Below, one piece after another: positions 18,317 to 26,938 of a stretch of 64,000 nucleotides of DNA. The position numbers and the translations under genes are program-made. The stretch comes from CAZNXJ01 sp964577115 (GTDB taxonomy: Bacteria; Planctomycetota; Planctomycetia; Pirellulales; Pirellulaceae): assembly GCA_964577115.1 (NCBI GenBank), contig CAZNXJ010000007.1:166992-230991 (forward strand), in the 5' to 3' direction. The first letter of the stretch is position 1, and each line of letters starts with the position of its first letter. The notes under the pieces are model-generated. The model did no database searches. It saw nothing but the letters and a program-made list of their open reading frames with translations, and was not told the DNA's origin.

Positions 18317-19069
18317 ATGCCTGAATTGGGGGTCAATATCGACCACGTCGCCACGGTCCGGCAGGCGCGGCGGACGTATGAGCCCGATCCGGTTTGGGCG
18401 GCAGCCGCCGCCGAGCTGGGAGGGGCAGACGGAATCACGATCCACCTGCGCGAAGACCGCCGGCACATCCAGGATCGCGATCTGCGCCTGCTGCGTGAAA
18501 CCGTTTCGGTGAAGCTCAATCTCGAACTGGCCTGTGTGCCCGAGATGGTGGAGATTGCCTGCCAAGTTCGACCCGATCAAGTGACGCTCGTACCCGAGCG
18601 GCGAGAAGAGGTGACGACGGAAGGCGGGCTCGACGCCGTCCGGCATCGCGACGAGGTTAAGCGCGCGTTCGAGCGGCTGCGCGAACACGATATCTCCGTC
18701 AGCCTCTTCCTGGATCCTGACCGGGCAGCGATAGAGTTGGCCGCCGAGCTGGGTGTGGCCGCAGTCGAATTGCATACAGGGCAATACGCGAATGCGCGTG
18801 GTGCCGAGCAACAGCAACAACTCCGGCGGCTCGAAGAAGCCAGCGCGCAGATCCGTTCCTATGGACTGGCTCTTCACGCCGGGCACGGATTGAACTATCA
18901 CAACGTCCTGCCGATCGCGCGCATTGAACGCATGCACGAGCTAAATATTGGCCACGCCATTGTGGCCCGCGCGATCTTTGTGGGTCTGCAAACGGCCGTA
19001 CGCGAAATGAAGAATCTGCTTGTGACAGCGGAACGCCGCGTACCGGCTCCCAAGACCGACCGCCCGTGA
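18317..19069 (+). CDS. pdxJ: Pyridoxine 5'-phosphate synthase
   Basis: PdxJ condenses 3-amino-2-oxopropyl phosphate and 1-deoxyxylulose 5-phosphate into pyridoxine 5'-phosphate in the DXP-dependent vitamin B6 pathway. The 250-residue protein shows all main motifs: GVNIDHVATVRQAR, GADGITIHLREDRRHI, KLNLELA, VTLVPERREEVTTEGGLD, AVELHTGQYA, LHAGHGLNY and LNIGHAIVARAI. The ATG at 18317 starts the family's MPELGVNIDH. dapA follows after 72 bases on the same strand. Confidence 0.97.
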   Translation: MPELGVNIDHVATVRQARRTYEPDPVWAAAAAELGGADGITIHLREDRRHIQDRDLRLLRETVSVKLNLELACVPEMVEIACQVRPDQVTLVPERREEVTTEGGLDAVRHRDEVKRAFERLREHDISVSLFLDPDRAAIELAAELGVAAVELHTGQYANARGAEQQQQLRRLEEASAQIRSYGLALHAGHGLNYHNVLPIARIERMHELNIGHAIVARAIFVGLQTAVREMKNLLVTAERRVPAPKTDRP

Positions 19070-19141
19070 AGGCGGACACGAAAACAGGCTGAGACAGGCT
19101 CAGGCTTACCGTCCGGACATTCAGAGAATCGAGACGAACGC

Positions 19142-20029
19142 ATGGCGCGCAAGGGTTCCGACTTCGCGGGGCTGTCGGTGGCGATTATTACTCCATTTCG
19201 CAATGGCGAGGTGGACTATGAGGCACTACAGCGGCAGGTGCAATTCCAAATCGATGCAGGCACGCGGTGCGTCTGCCCGGTGGGCACGACCGGCGAATCG
19301 CCGACGTTGTCGCACGAAGAGCACGAGAAGGTGATTTCCGCCGTCGTCGAAGCGGCAGCCGGCAAGATCAAGGTGATGGCCGGCACCGGTTCGAATAGCA
19401 CGGCCGAAGCGCTCCGCCTGACGCGCTGGGCCGCCCGCGCCGGCGCCGATGCGGCGCTGATGGTTGCGCCGTACTACAATCGCCCCACGCAGGAAGGCTT
19501 TTATCAGCATTACCGCCAGGTCGCTCAAGCCGTCGATATTCCGATCTGCGTCTATAACATTCCCGCTCGAACGGGCCGGAACATCGAGCCCGACACCATT
19601 GTGCGTCTGGGCGAATTGCCGAACATCACGATGGTCAAGGAAGCGTCCGGCCTACTCGACCAGGCGTCGCACATCCTGGCCGCCAGCGACCTGACAGTGC
19701 TCAGCGGCGACGATAGCCTGACGCTGCCCATGCTGGCCGTTGGGGGCGAGGGCGTGATCTCGGTCGTCGGCAACATCGTTCCGCGCGACATGCTCGCAAT
19801 GCTCGAGGCCTTCCGCAGCGGCGACGTGAAGCAGGCCGCCGAGCGCCATTGCCGCCTCTTCCGGCTCTGCCGTGACCTGCTCGGCCTGGCCTCGAACCCG
19901 ATCCCGATCAAGACGGCCATGCAGATGCTCGGCCGCGACACGGGCGAGCTGCGCCTACCCATGACGCCGCTCGACGACGGCCAGCGCGAAAAACTGCGCG
20001 AGACGCTCGTCGCCTACGGGTTGCTTTAA
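19142..20029 (+). CDS. dapA: 4-hydroxy-tetrahydrodipicolinate synthase
   Basis: DapA condenses pyruvate with aspartate semialdehyde, the first step unique to lysine and diaminopimelate synthesis. The 295-residue TIM-barrel protein has VGTTGESPTL, the tyrosine-containing APYYNRPTQEG, CVYNIPARTG, the Schiff-base lysine in MVKEASG, and the LSGDDSLTLP and GGEGVISVVGN motifs. Length and order are standard. It probably shares a transcript with pdxJ. Confidence 0.96.
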   Translation: MARKGSDFAGLSVAIITPFRNGEVDYEALQRQVQFQIDAGTRCVCPVGTTGESPTLSHEEHEKVISAVVEAAAGKIKVMAGTGSNSTAEALRLTRWAARAGADAALMVAPYYNRPTQEGFYQHYRQVAQAVDIPICVYNIPARTGRNIEPDTIVRLGELPNITMVKEASGLLDQASHILAASDLTVLSGDDSLTLPMLAVGGEGVISVVGNIVPRDMLAMLEAFRSGDVKQAAERHCRLFRLCRDLLGLASNPIPIKTAMQMLGRDTGELRLPMTPLDDGQREKLRETLVAYGLL

Positions 20030-20177
20030 GCCGGCGGAGTTCGAGCCCCTAGCATTGGACTCGCCAACAGGCGCAAGCAGTCGGAGCGGCGAATCCAAGC
20101 AGCGCGGCGTGCCGATACGGTGGCGCTCCCGGTGCACCCCTGCACCACGTAGCCGATACGCCTATCGCCGGCGCCAT

Positions 20178-20531
20178 TTACGATTCTTTTCCGAGCGCGC
20201 TGCTTGCCGGACACTCGCCGACATACATCTCCAGAATCTGGCTCTGAACTTTGATGGCGCGAACAAGGACCCAGATCTGATCGGGCGAGAACTTTTGCGG
20301 ATCGGTGCGAGCGAGCGATTCGAGTTCCTCGGTCATGGCCGCATGTTGATCGGTGGCGGCTTGGAGCCGCAAGCTGACCTCGCGCCACGCTTCGGTGAAC
20401 GTCGCCTCGTCCTCGAGATCCTCGATCCGCGCTACGGAGTTCGCCAGCAAGAGGCACAAGCGCGCCACGTCACGCGTATTCGCGTCCGCACGCAATTGCT
20501 CGATCCGCGCCGCGAGTTGCTGGCAATTCAT
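20178..20531 (-). CDS. Small helical protein of unknown function
   Basis: Predicted 117-residue protein with no family I recognise. It is mostly amphipathic helix (MNCQQLAARIEQLRADANTRDVARL, then RIEDLEDEATFTEAWREV) and lacks membrane segments. ATG at 20531 was chosen because GCGAGGG lies 7-8 bases upstream and the sequence reads well from there. It sits between dapA and mgtE, convergent with the former. Codon pattern looks coding, but the call rests on that and the ribosome site alone. Confidence 0.5.
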   Translation of the reverse strand: MNCQQLAARIEQLRADANTRDVARLCLLLANSVARIEDLEDEATFTEAWREVSLRLQAATDQHAAMTEELESLARTDPQKFSPDQIWVLVRAIKVQSQILEMYVGECPASSALGKES

Positions 20532-20795
20532 TGTCGACCCTCGCTCTCTTCTCGATGCAGGACTCAATGACAGACCGGCCGCTCGCGGACAGCGTCGAGC
20601 ACGAGCGCAAGCGCGCGGAGAAGAAGGCGGCGGCGCGCTAGCACGGGCAGAAAGCTTTCGAACATCCTACCCCTTGTCGGTTGGTGCCCACGAAAACTTT
20701 AGCTCAAGAAAGGCGCCAATCAAGTGCGCCGCAAGACGCCGCGTGGCCATCGGTTTGGCGGCCTGTTCGGCCATCCGCGTCTCGACCTCGTCCCC

Positions 20796-22154
20796 TTAAA
20801 TTGGAAGCAGACGCAGAGCAACGTTCATGTAGATGATGATGCCAAGAATGTCGACTATGCCGGCAACGAACGGGTTACTCATCAGCGCCGGGTCGAGCCC
20901 CAATCGTTTGAAAACCAGCGGCAACGAGGCACCGCAGAAGGTTCCCGCGAGCACGACAAGGATCAGGGTAATAGGCACGACGAGAATACTAACGATGCTG
21001 TCTCGGGGCCCCATGATCCAAGCGGCGATCAGGCCGAATACCGCCAGGAACGAGCCCAGCATTAGGCCCATGATGATCTCGCGGCGGAGGATCTGTGCCC
21101 AGTCCCGCAGTGTGACGTCGCCCGTCGCCAAGGCCGTGATGATGAGCGTCGCGGACTGGCTCCCCGAGTTCCCGCCGCTCGAGATCACCAGCGGGATAAA
21201 CAGCACGAGCCACTTGGCACTCTCGATCGTCGACTCGTACCGGTCCAGGGCCAAGGCCGTGAACAGAGCGGCAAAAAAGAGGATGCACAGCCAGACGCCC
21301 CGCTTGCGGCTGAGTTCCAGCAGTGACGTGCGCAGGTAATCGACTTCGAGCGGTTCGACAGCTGAAATCAGGTGAGCGTCTTCGGTGGCTTCTTCACGCA
21401 CCACGTCCATGACGTCGTCGTGCGTGATGATGCCCAGCATCCGCCGTTCGGAATCCACTACTGGAATGGCCAGCAAGTCAAAACGCGCCACCTTGCGCGC
21501 CACCTCTTCCTGATCGTCCAGCACGTTGACGGCCGCAATGTCCGTCTCCATGAGCTCGCCCAGCTTCATGTTCGGCGTGCGCATGGCGGTGACGAGCTGC
21601 CGGGTCGAAACGACGCCGCGCAAATGATTCGTGCTGTCCACAATGTAGAGGTAATAGATTGTCTCGACGTTCTCGGCGTGTTGGCTGAGTTCGTTCAGCG
21701 CCTCGCGAACCGTAAGGTCTTCGCTCAACTTGACGACGCTCGTCGTCATCACCGCCCCGGCCGTCCCTTCCGGATAGGCTTGCAGCCGCAAAATGTCGCG
21801 CCGCTCTTCGGGCGGCAGTAGAGGCAGCAGTTCCGCGACCGTGCTCGGCTCGACATCCTGCAGCAAGTCGACTCGGTCATCGGGCGCAAGGCCTGCGATC
21901 AGTTCGGCAATCTCGTGCCGATCCTGTGTTTCGATAATCTCGACCTGCTTCTCGTGCGCAATGTAGGTAAAGATTTCCTGTCGCAGGCTTGGGTCGGCAT
22001 GCCGCAACACGGCCCAGCTCTCGGCCGCATTGAGCCCCTCCATGAACTCGGCCGTCCGCGCCGGGTGCAGTGCTCGGCAGAATTCTTCCAGCTCCGCCGC
22101 GTTCGCTTCGGCGAGCATTTCGCGCAATTCGGGTAGGTACAGCGTGTTGATCAT
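20796..22154 (-). CDS. mgtE: Magnesium transporter MgtE
   Basis: MgtE is a homodimeric inner-membrane Mg2+ channel gated by cytosolic Mg2+. The 452-residue protein has the N-domain (superhelical, LLPLLPPEERRDIL), tandem CBS domains (AGAVMTTSVVKLSED.. and MLGIITHDDVMDVV), and five C-terminal membrane helices including the pore signature SSGGNSGSQSATLIITALATG. ATG 22154 (MINTLYLPEL) is preferred over the longer frame, whose first 34 residues look non-coding. Confidence 0.95.
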   Translation of the reverse strand: MINTLYLPELREMLAEANAAELEEFCRALHPARTAEFMEGLNAAESWAVLRHADPSLRQEIFTYIAHEKQVEIIETQDRHEIAELIAGLAPDDRVDLLQDVEPSTVAELLPLLPPEERRDILRLQAYPEGTAGAVMTTSVVKLSEDLTVREALNELSQHAENVETIYYLYIVDSTNHLRGVVSTRQLVTAMRTPNMKLGELMETDIAAVNVLDDQEEVARKVARFDLLAIPVVDSERRMLGIITHDDVMDVVREEATEDAHLISAVEPLEVDYLRTSLLELSRKRGVWLCILFFAALFTALALDRYESTIESAKWLVLFIPLVISSGGNSGSQSATLIITALATGDVTLRDWAQILRREIIMGLMLGSFLAVFGLIAAWIMGPRDSIVSILVVPITLILVVLAGTFCGASLPLVFKRLGLDPALMSNPFVAGIVDILGIIIYMNVALRLLPI

Positions 22155-22518
22155 CGAGCGATTTTCCCAAACGCGCGGTGGCGCGCCGCATGGAGTTTCT
22201 TTGCGGCGACAGAGCACGGCGTCGTGCTGACGGAGAACGAGAGGCCCTCGCCGCAAGAATATCTATCGGGAGAACCCAACAGTTTGGGGGAAGCAATCCG
22301 AGTGCCGGGCCAAGACTCTGTGAGTATCGGCAGGCTCCGGCAATGTGTCAAAGAGGGGTCGGACGTTCGTGGCCCTCCTGACCGTTCGCCGACGCAAATT
22401 TCCTCCGTCCGCGCCAGATGTATCGCCGCCGAGCCTCGGTGGGTGCCGCTGTCACGGCATGCCGGCGATCGTTAACGGAAAGCGACGCCCCGGAGTCCCC
22501 AGACCGGGGACCGCCACG
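22155..22518. other. Gene-free region between mgtE and the CobB-like gene
   Basis: About 360 bases with no credible gene on either strand. It should contain the mgtE promoter (minus strand). I looked for a Mg2+-sensing leader (M-box) and could not make out its conserved core by eye; this is not a firm exclusion. Confidence 0.3.
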
Positions 22519-23850
22519 CTACACGGCCGCGTACGTCACGTGGTGAGGGCGAAAGAATGCCCGCAGAAACTCGGGCTGCGCGGCGAAATGAAAATGCATG
22601 CGGCTGCCCACCACATTTCGAAGACCGAACAGATCGTCCTGCCGTTCGGCCTCGAGCGCCAGGCTCGTCAGCGAGCCCCAAGGCATAATACGCCACGAGG
22701 TATTCAAGTAACCTCGCAGTTCCTGGTAGGCGCTCCCGAGCCAGGTTGCGCGTTTGAGCCGCACCGTGGCCGGTCGAACCGGTTCCGGCGACGGGCTACG
22801 CAGAGCAACCGCGGGCAGCGCGTTGACCATCGGAAGGCGGCTGCCGCCCTGGAGGATGACCTGCCGGCAGAGATAGGCGAGCCCCGCGCCCTCGGCGTAA
22901 ACGCGGCCACCAGCCGCAGCGAACGATTGGATCGATTGCCGCAGGCACAGGTTCGCGGAGAGTGCTTCCGCATGGCGATCGATGCACCCGCAGCCGAGAT
23001 ACACCACATCGGTACCGGGCGGCAGTTCCGGACTTCTTAATGGTGAAAAAGCCCGCAGCTCGGCGCCACAGGCTTCTAAAACATCAAGCGTATCGGGGAA
23101 ATAGCCTTGAAAGGCCTCGTCGAACGCCACGGCAATGCGTAACCGCTCGCCAATGGCATTCGGCGTGAGGCAAGCCGATGCGAGCGGTTCGCCATTGTGC
23201 GGTCGCGAGGCAAGACGCAAGAGCCGACCGAGCTGCAAATGTTGTCCTAGCTCGCGTCCCAGCGCCCGGCACAGCTCCGTCGATGGCGCGGTCGCTCGAG
23301 GCAATCGAGCAATCTGGCGGCGGATTTCTTTGCTCTCGGGCAAGTATCCAATGACGGGAATGCGCCACAACGTCTCGAGCGTCGTGGCAAGCTCGGCCGC
23401 GTGCGCCGCGTTTTCCACGCGATCCAGCACAATCGCGTCGCCGGCAGGCGGCGTGGGCAGCGGCGTACAGAGCTTCACGAGCGTCGCGTCGAGAACAATG
23501 ACGCGGGGCAAATCGAGCCACTCGCACAATGTATCCAGGCTACCGCCTTGGAGCTCGGATCTCTGTCGCGTCACGTCGTAGCAGCCTTCGACCAACGCCA
23601 GATCGCTGCCGCGCGCGCCAAATTCGAACAGCGCCGCACAAAGCTCCCGCGGCATCAGCCAACTATCCAAATGCCGCTCGCCCAAGCCCGTGATCGCACG
23701 GATCCCATCACACGGGACGAAATTGGCCTGATAGCGAAATGACTGAACCTTGTGACCACTCTGTTCCAGGTTCGTCAGCAACCCCCAAATCACCGCCGTG
23801 GCATCGGCCCCCGGCTGGATGGTTCCGACCGCAATTCGCGGAATGTTCAT
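22519..23850 (-). CDS. CobB/CbiA-like protein with both active sites degenerate
   Basis: A 443-residue protein with the two-domain layout of cobyrinic acid a,c-diamide synthase: an N-terminal P-loop-type domain and a C-terminal glutaminase (GATase 3) domain. Both catalytic sites are altered. The P-loop region reads VGTIQPGADATAV with no GKT/GKS. The glutaminase motif YAECGG is YAEGAG, with Gly321 in place of the nucleophilic Cys (codon at 22888-22890 is GGC on the coding strand). The partner His region (SRMHFHFAAQPEF) remains, as do LVEGCYD and LDTLCEWLDLPRVIVLDA. It therefore probably binds rather than amidates a corrinoid-like or other ligand (inference). No cobalamin genes are adjacent. 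Confidence 0.8.
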   Translation of the reverse strand: MNIPRIAVGTIQPGADATAVIWGLLTNLEQSGHKVQSFRYQANFVPCDGIRAITGLGERHLDSWLMPRELCAALFEFGARGSDLALVEGCYDVTRQRSELQGGSLDTLCEWLDLPRVIVLDATLVKLCTPLPTPPAGDAIVLDRVENAAHAAELATTLETLWRIPVIGYLPESKEIRRQIARLPRATAPSTELCRALGRELGQHLQLGRLLRLASRPHNGEPLASACLTPNAIGERLRIAVAFDEAFQGYFPDTLDVLEACGAELRAFSPLRSPELPPGTDVVYLGCGCIDRHAEALSANLCLRQSIQSFAAAGGRVYAEGAGLAYLCRQVILQGGSRLPMVNALPAVALRSPSPEPVRPATVRLKRATWLGSAYQELRGYLNTSWRIMPWGSLTSLALEAERQDDLFGLRNVVGSRMHFHFAAQPEFLRAFFRPHHVTYAAV

Positions 23851-24493
23851 CGGCGACCGCCTCTAAACGCGTTGGAATGCAACAGAACCTGTGCGCGGTA
23901 CGTCATGCAGTTTCGTCCGCTCGCGTTGCATCCCGCTGTCACTCGCCACGGTGCCTTCGCACTCAAGCCGGCACTTGTCAGCGAGCCTCCTGCGGCAACG
24001 AACAGACCCGATAAGTTGATCGATTCGTCCTCGAATACGCCTCGAAAGGAGTTCCCATGTGGCGCCTTGCGCCGGGCGTATTTTAGATTCGAGCCTACGC
24101 GACTCGCGCCGCTCGTTTCGCAGCGCTGGCCACACGCGATTGGCAACGGCCAACAGACGCGTTTTCGCCCCAACCAAGGCCATTGTTCGATGCGGCACAC
24201 AGCCGGTCAAGCGCCGCGTGACCGTCCCGATTTTATTTTCTTGGGAATCGCAAAATGCCTGAAAAATAGGACTGATGAGTCACTATATTCCGCGATAGCG
24301 GTCGCGTGATACGAGCGTGGAGCAACCGTGTGCAGTTAACGTGCACGCGGACCGCGCTCTGTCGAGAGAGCGGCGCAGCGAGCTATCGGCGTCATGCGAC
24401 GCGCGGCATTGGCGACTCCGCCAGAGCGGCAGACTGGGCAAGCGTGCGGCGGACGGTGGACGATCCGCAGGAGCTCAAAAAACGTGAGAAGTT
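23851..24493. other. 640-base region with no recognisable gene
   Basis: Several short open frames cross this stretch on both strands but none shows a domain, a ribosome site with good context or consistent composition. The base composition is closer to random than in flanking genes, with an A/T-rich patch near 24231-24300. A short AAAAC/GTTTT hairpin near 24479-24495 lies just past the HtrA stop codon and might help end that transcript. Confidence 0.35.
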
Positions 24494-25645
24494 TTAGTTG
24501 CCGTCGATCGGTTTGAGCGTCACTTCGAGCGTGATAATCTCGCCGCCACGCTGGACCTTCAGCTCTTGCTTCGAGCCGATGGGCGACTGTTCGACAACAT
24601 CCTGAAGATCGCGCGGCATCCGTACGGGCTGGCCGGCAAATTCGATGATCACGTCATCTTCTTGAATACCCGCTTCCGCTGCGGCACCGCCATTCAGGAT
24701 CCGCCGGACCCAGACGCCCGAGCGTGGTGCGCGGTCGAAGCGCGCCGCGTCCTTGGCGTTTAATTCCTCGATCCCGATCCCCAAGTACGCTCGCCGCACC
24801 TTCCCGTGACTCACCAGTTCGTCGGAAATCCAACGAGCTCGATTTGCGGGAATGGCGAACCCGACACCTTGATAACCGCCGCTGCTGGTGGCGATGGCCG
24901 TGTTGATCCCCACCACCTCGCCGTCGAGATTCACGAGCGGTCCACCGGAGTTGCCGGGGTTGATGGCCGCATCCGTCTGAAGCAGGCGACCGCGCTGGAT
25001 CTTGTCGATGCCCCGTCCTTTGCCGCTGATGATCCCGGCGCTGACGGTGGCTTCCAGTTCGAAGGGGTTTCCAATCGCGATCACCCAATCGCCGATATTC
25101 ATTTCTTCCGAATCGCCGAAGGGGGCGGTGGGGAGCGGCGAGTCGGTCTTCAGACGCACGATCGCCAAGTCGCTTAGCTCGTCCGAACGCGACTCTTCGG
25201 CTTTGAACTCGCGGCCATCAGCGAGCCGAACGATGATTTCCTCGGCATTGGCGATGACGTGGTGATTCGTCACGATCACTCCCTGCTCGTTGATAATCAC
25301 GCCCGAGCCGACATGCACGTTGAGCCCGGGAATGGCAGGGACCTCTCCGTTTTCCTCCAACTCGTCTAGGTCCAGCCCATCGGGCAGCAAGGGGCGGAGA
25401 CGCGGATCGCGGAGCAGTTCGCGTAGCGAGCTGATATCGCCAGTCGGTTTGGTGCGAACGCGCAATGTTACAACGGCTGGCCGCACGCGTTCGGCGGCTC
25501 GGCGAAAAGCCTGCGAGAGGGCCTTAGCGTGCGCGAGCTGCTCGGCGTCGGAGATATCCTGTGCCAGCGTCGCGGAGGCAAACCAAGCGACCAGCAGCAG
25601 CGGGCCGAAACACCGGATCCAAGGTGGATGGGGCAATGCACGCAT
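24494..25645 (-). CDS. DegP/HtrA-family periplasmic serine protease
   Basis: Trypsin-like S1C protease of envelope protein quality control. The 383-residue protein has an N-terminal hydrophobic signal, the catalytic triad in VTNHHVI (His), SDLAIVRL (Asp) and INPGNSGGPLV (Ser), and one C-terminal PDZ domain (YLGIGIEELN... to VTLKP). A single PDZ resembles DegS, but there is no retained membrane anchor beyond the signal. An acidic insertion (GLDLDELEENGE) sits in the loop before the protease core. ATG 25645 has GGAG upstream at 9 bases and begins the signal peptide; a longer frame exists but lacks support. Confidence 0.92.
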   Translation of the reverse strand: MRALPHPPWIRCFGPLLLVAWFASATLAQDISDAEQLAHAKALSQAFRRAAERVRPAVVTLRVRTKPTGDISSLRELLRDPRLRPLLPDGLDLDELEENGEVPAIPGLNVHVGSGVIINEQGVIVTNHHVIANAEEIIVRLADGREFKAEESRSDELSDLAIVRLKTDSPLPTAPFGDSEEMNIGDWVIAIGNPFELEATVSAGIISGKGRGIDKIQRGRLLQTDAAINPGNSGGPLVNLDGEVVGINTAIATSSGGYQGVGFAIPANRARWISDELVSHGKVRRAYLGIGIEELNAKDAARFDRAPRSGVWVRRILNGGAAAEAGIQEDDVIIEFAGQPVRMPRDLQDVVEQSPIGSKQELKVQRGGEIITLEVTLKPIDGN

Positions 25646-25780
25646 CGCATATATCTCCACGACGAGTATTATCTCTAACGCACGGCGCATCTTAGGGTTT
25701 CGCGCGAGCCGGGGCAACACGATCGTCAGCGGCCGGCCCGGCGGCCCTACCTTCGCGGCCGCTCAGGGTAGAAACTTCCG

Positions 25781-25809
25781 TTGACAAAAGTTATTCCGGC
25801 AGCTAGGGT
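25781..25809 (+). promoter_or_regulatory. Possible sigma-70 promoter upstream of rnc
   Basis: A consensus -35 TTGACA (25781-25786) is followed after 17 bases by TAGGGT, a weak -10. It points towards rnc, 310 bases downstream, with no gene in between. The remainder of 25646-26119 has no credible gene. Confidence 0.3.
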
Positions 25810-26062
25810 TGCGACAGAGAGACGGCAGAATCCAATCACGCCTTCGGCACAGGAACTGTCGTCACGCAAAGGCGCGAGGACGCGAGCGGTTTGATCGAAA
25901 CGCCCGGCAAACGGGAGTGCGGCTTCCACTGGCGTGTTTGCGTCTGGGCGTGACCCCTAGGGAAGCGTGCGGATCGAGGACGCTGGAGAACGCTGGATAC
26001 GTGCGATATCGACGTGCCTGGCCGGAGCGCGGACTGCCGCCTGCCCGCGTCCGCTCGAGAGG

Positions 26063-26080
26063 AAACACCGCGGGGTGTTT
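26063..26080 (+). promoter_or_regulatory. Leader hairpin upstream of rnc
   Basis: A perfect 7-bp stem, AAACACC with GGTGTTT around a 4-base loop, ends 39 bases before the rnc start codon. In some bacteria RNase III cleaves a stem-loop in its own leader; a single short stem is less than the classic substrate, so this is only suggestive. Confidence 0.3.
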
Positions 26081-26119
26081 GACCGAGCGGCGGCACTTTG
26101 ATTTGTCGCAAGCGATCCA

Positions 26120-26854
26120 ATGAGTCAAGCAATCCTGCCCGAACCGGTGGACGAGCAGCAGGCGAAATTGCAGCTCTGCGAAGAAGCCATCGGTTACCAA
26201 TTCAAGAACCGGTCTCTATTGCTCTCCGCGCTGACGCATGCTTCCGGCGCCGAGCATCGGCTCGCATCCAACGAGCGTCTGGAGTTTCTCGGCGATGCCA
26301 TCCTGGGGCTCGTCGTCTGCGAGGTTCTTTTTCAGCGCTACCCCGAATACCTCGAAGGCGACCTGACGCGCGTCAAATCCACTGTCGTCAGTCGCCAGGC
26401 ATGCGCGCGGATCAGTCAGCGACTAGGTCTCGATCGCTGCCTGTTTCTCGGCAAAGGCATGGCTGCCACGCCGCGGCTGCCCGATTCGCTATTGGCCGAC
26501 GTCTTCGAATCGATGATCGCCGCCGTGTATCTCGATGGCGGCTTCGAAGCAGCTCGCACGTTCATCGAACGCGAGATCGAATCGGAAATCGAGACCGCCG
26601 TGCAAGGACGCGGTAATGACAACTACAAGTCACAACTCCAACAGCTCGCTCAGCGCGTTTTCGGCAACACGCCCGTGTATCAATTGCTCGACGAGCGCGG
26701 CCCGGACCATAGCAAGTGCTTCAAAGTCGCCGCTCAGGTCGGCGATGTGCAATTCGCCGCCGCCTGGGGACGTAACAAGAAGGAAGCCGAGCAAAAAGCC
26801 GCAAGCAATGCGCTGATGGAGCTCGCCGAAAAAGAACTACCCAACGAGCCGTAA
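26120..26854 (+). CDS. rnc: Ribonuclease III
   Basis: Double-strand-specific endoribonuclease that processes rRNA precursors and structured mRNAs. The 244-residue protein has the RNase III signature NERLEFLGDAILGLVV, the second metal-site segment LLADVFESMIAAVYLDGG, and a C-terminal double-stranded RNA-binding domain (NYKSQLQQLAQ.. to GRNKKEAEQKAASNALMEL). Length is typical. It is a single gene, convergent with the DUF4129 gene. Confidence 0.97.
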   Translation: MSQAILPEPVDEQQAKLQLCEEAIGYQFKNRSLLLSALTHASGAEHRLASNERLEFLGDAILGLVVCEVLFQRYPEYLEGDLTRVKSTVVSRQACARISQRLGLDRCLFLGKGMAATPRLPDSLLADVFESMIAAVYLDGGFEAARTFIEREIESEIETAVQGRGNDNYKSQLQQLAQRVFGNTPVYQLLDERGPDHSKCFKVAAQVGDVQFAAAWGRNKKEAEQKAASNALMELAEKELPNEP

Positions 26855-26938
26855 CAGCGGCCTTCGTTGCGCGGCGTTTCTTGGCGAGCGGTTCTGCCAC
26901 ACTCGCTTCGCGTTCATCACCCTGCGCCGATTGGCGCT

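Noticed and set aside
20567..20641. 24-residue Lys/Glu/Arg-rich micro-gene between two genes
   Set aside because: Too short and compositionally simple to support; no ribosome site at proper spacing.
22155..22518. Mg2+-sensing riboswitch upstream of mgtE
   Set aside because: No M-box core could be recognised by eye; a covariance-model search would settle it.
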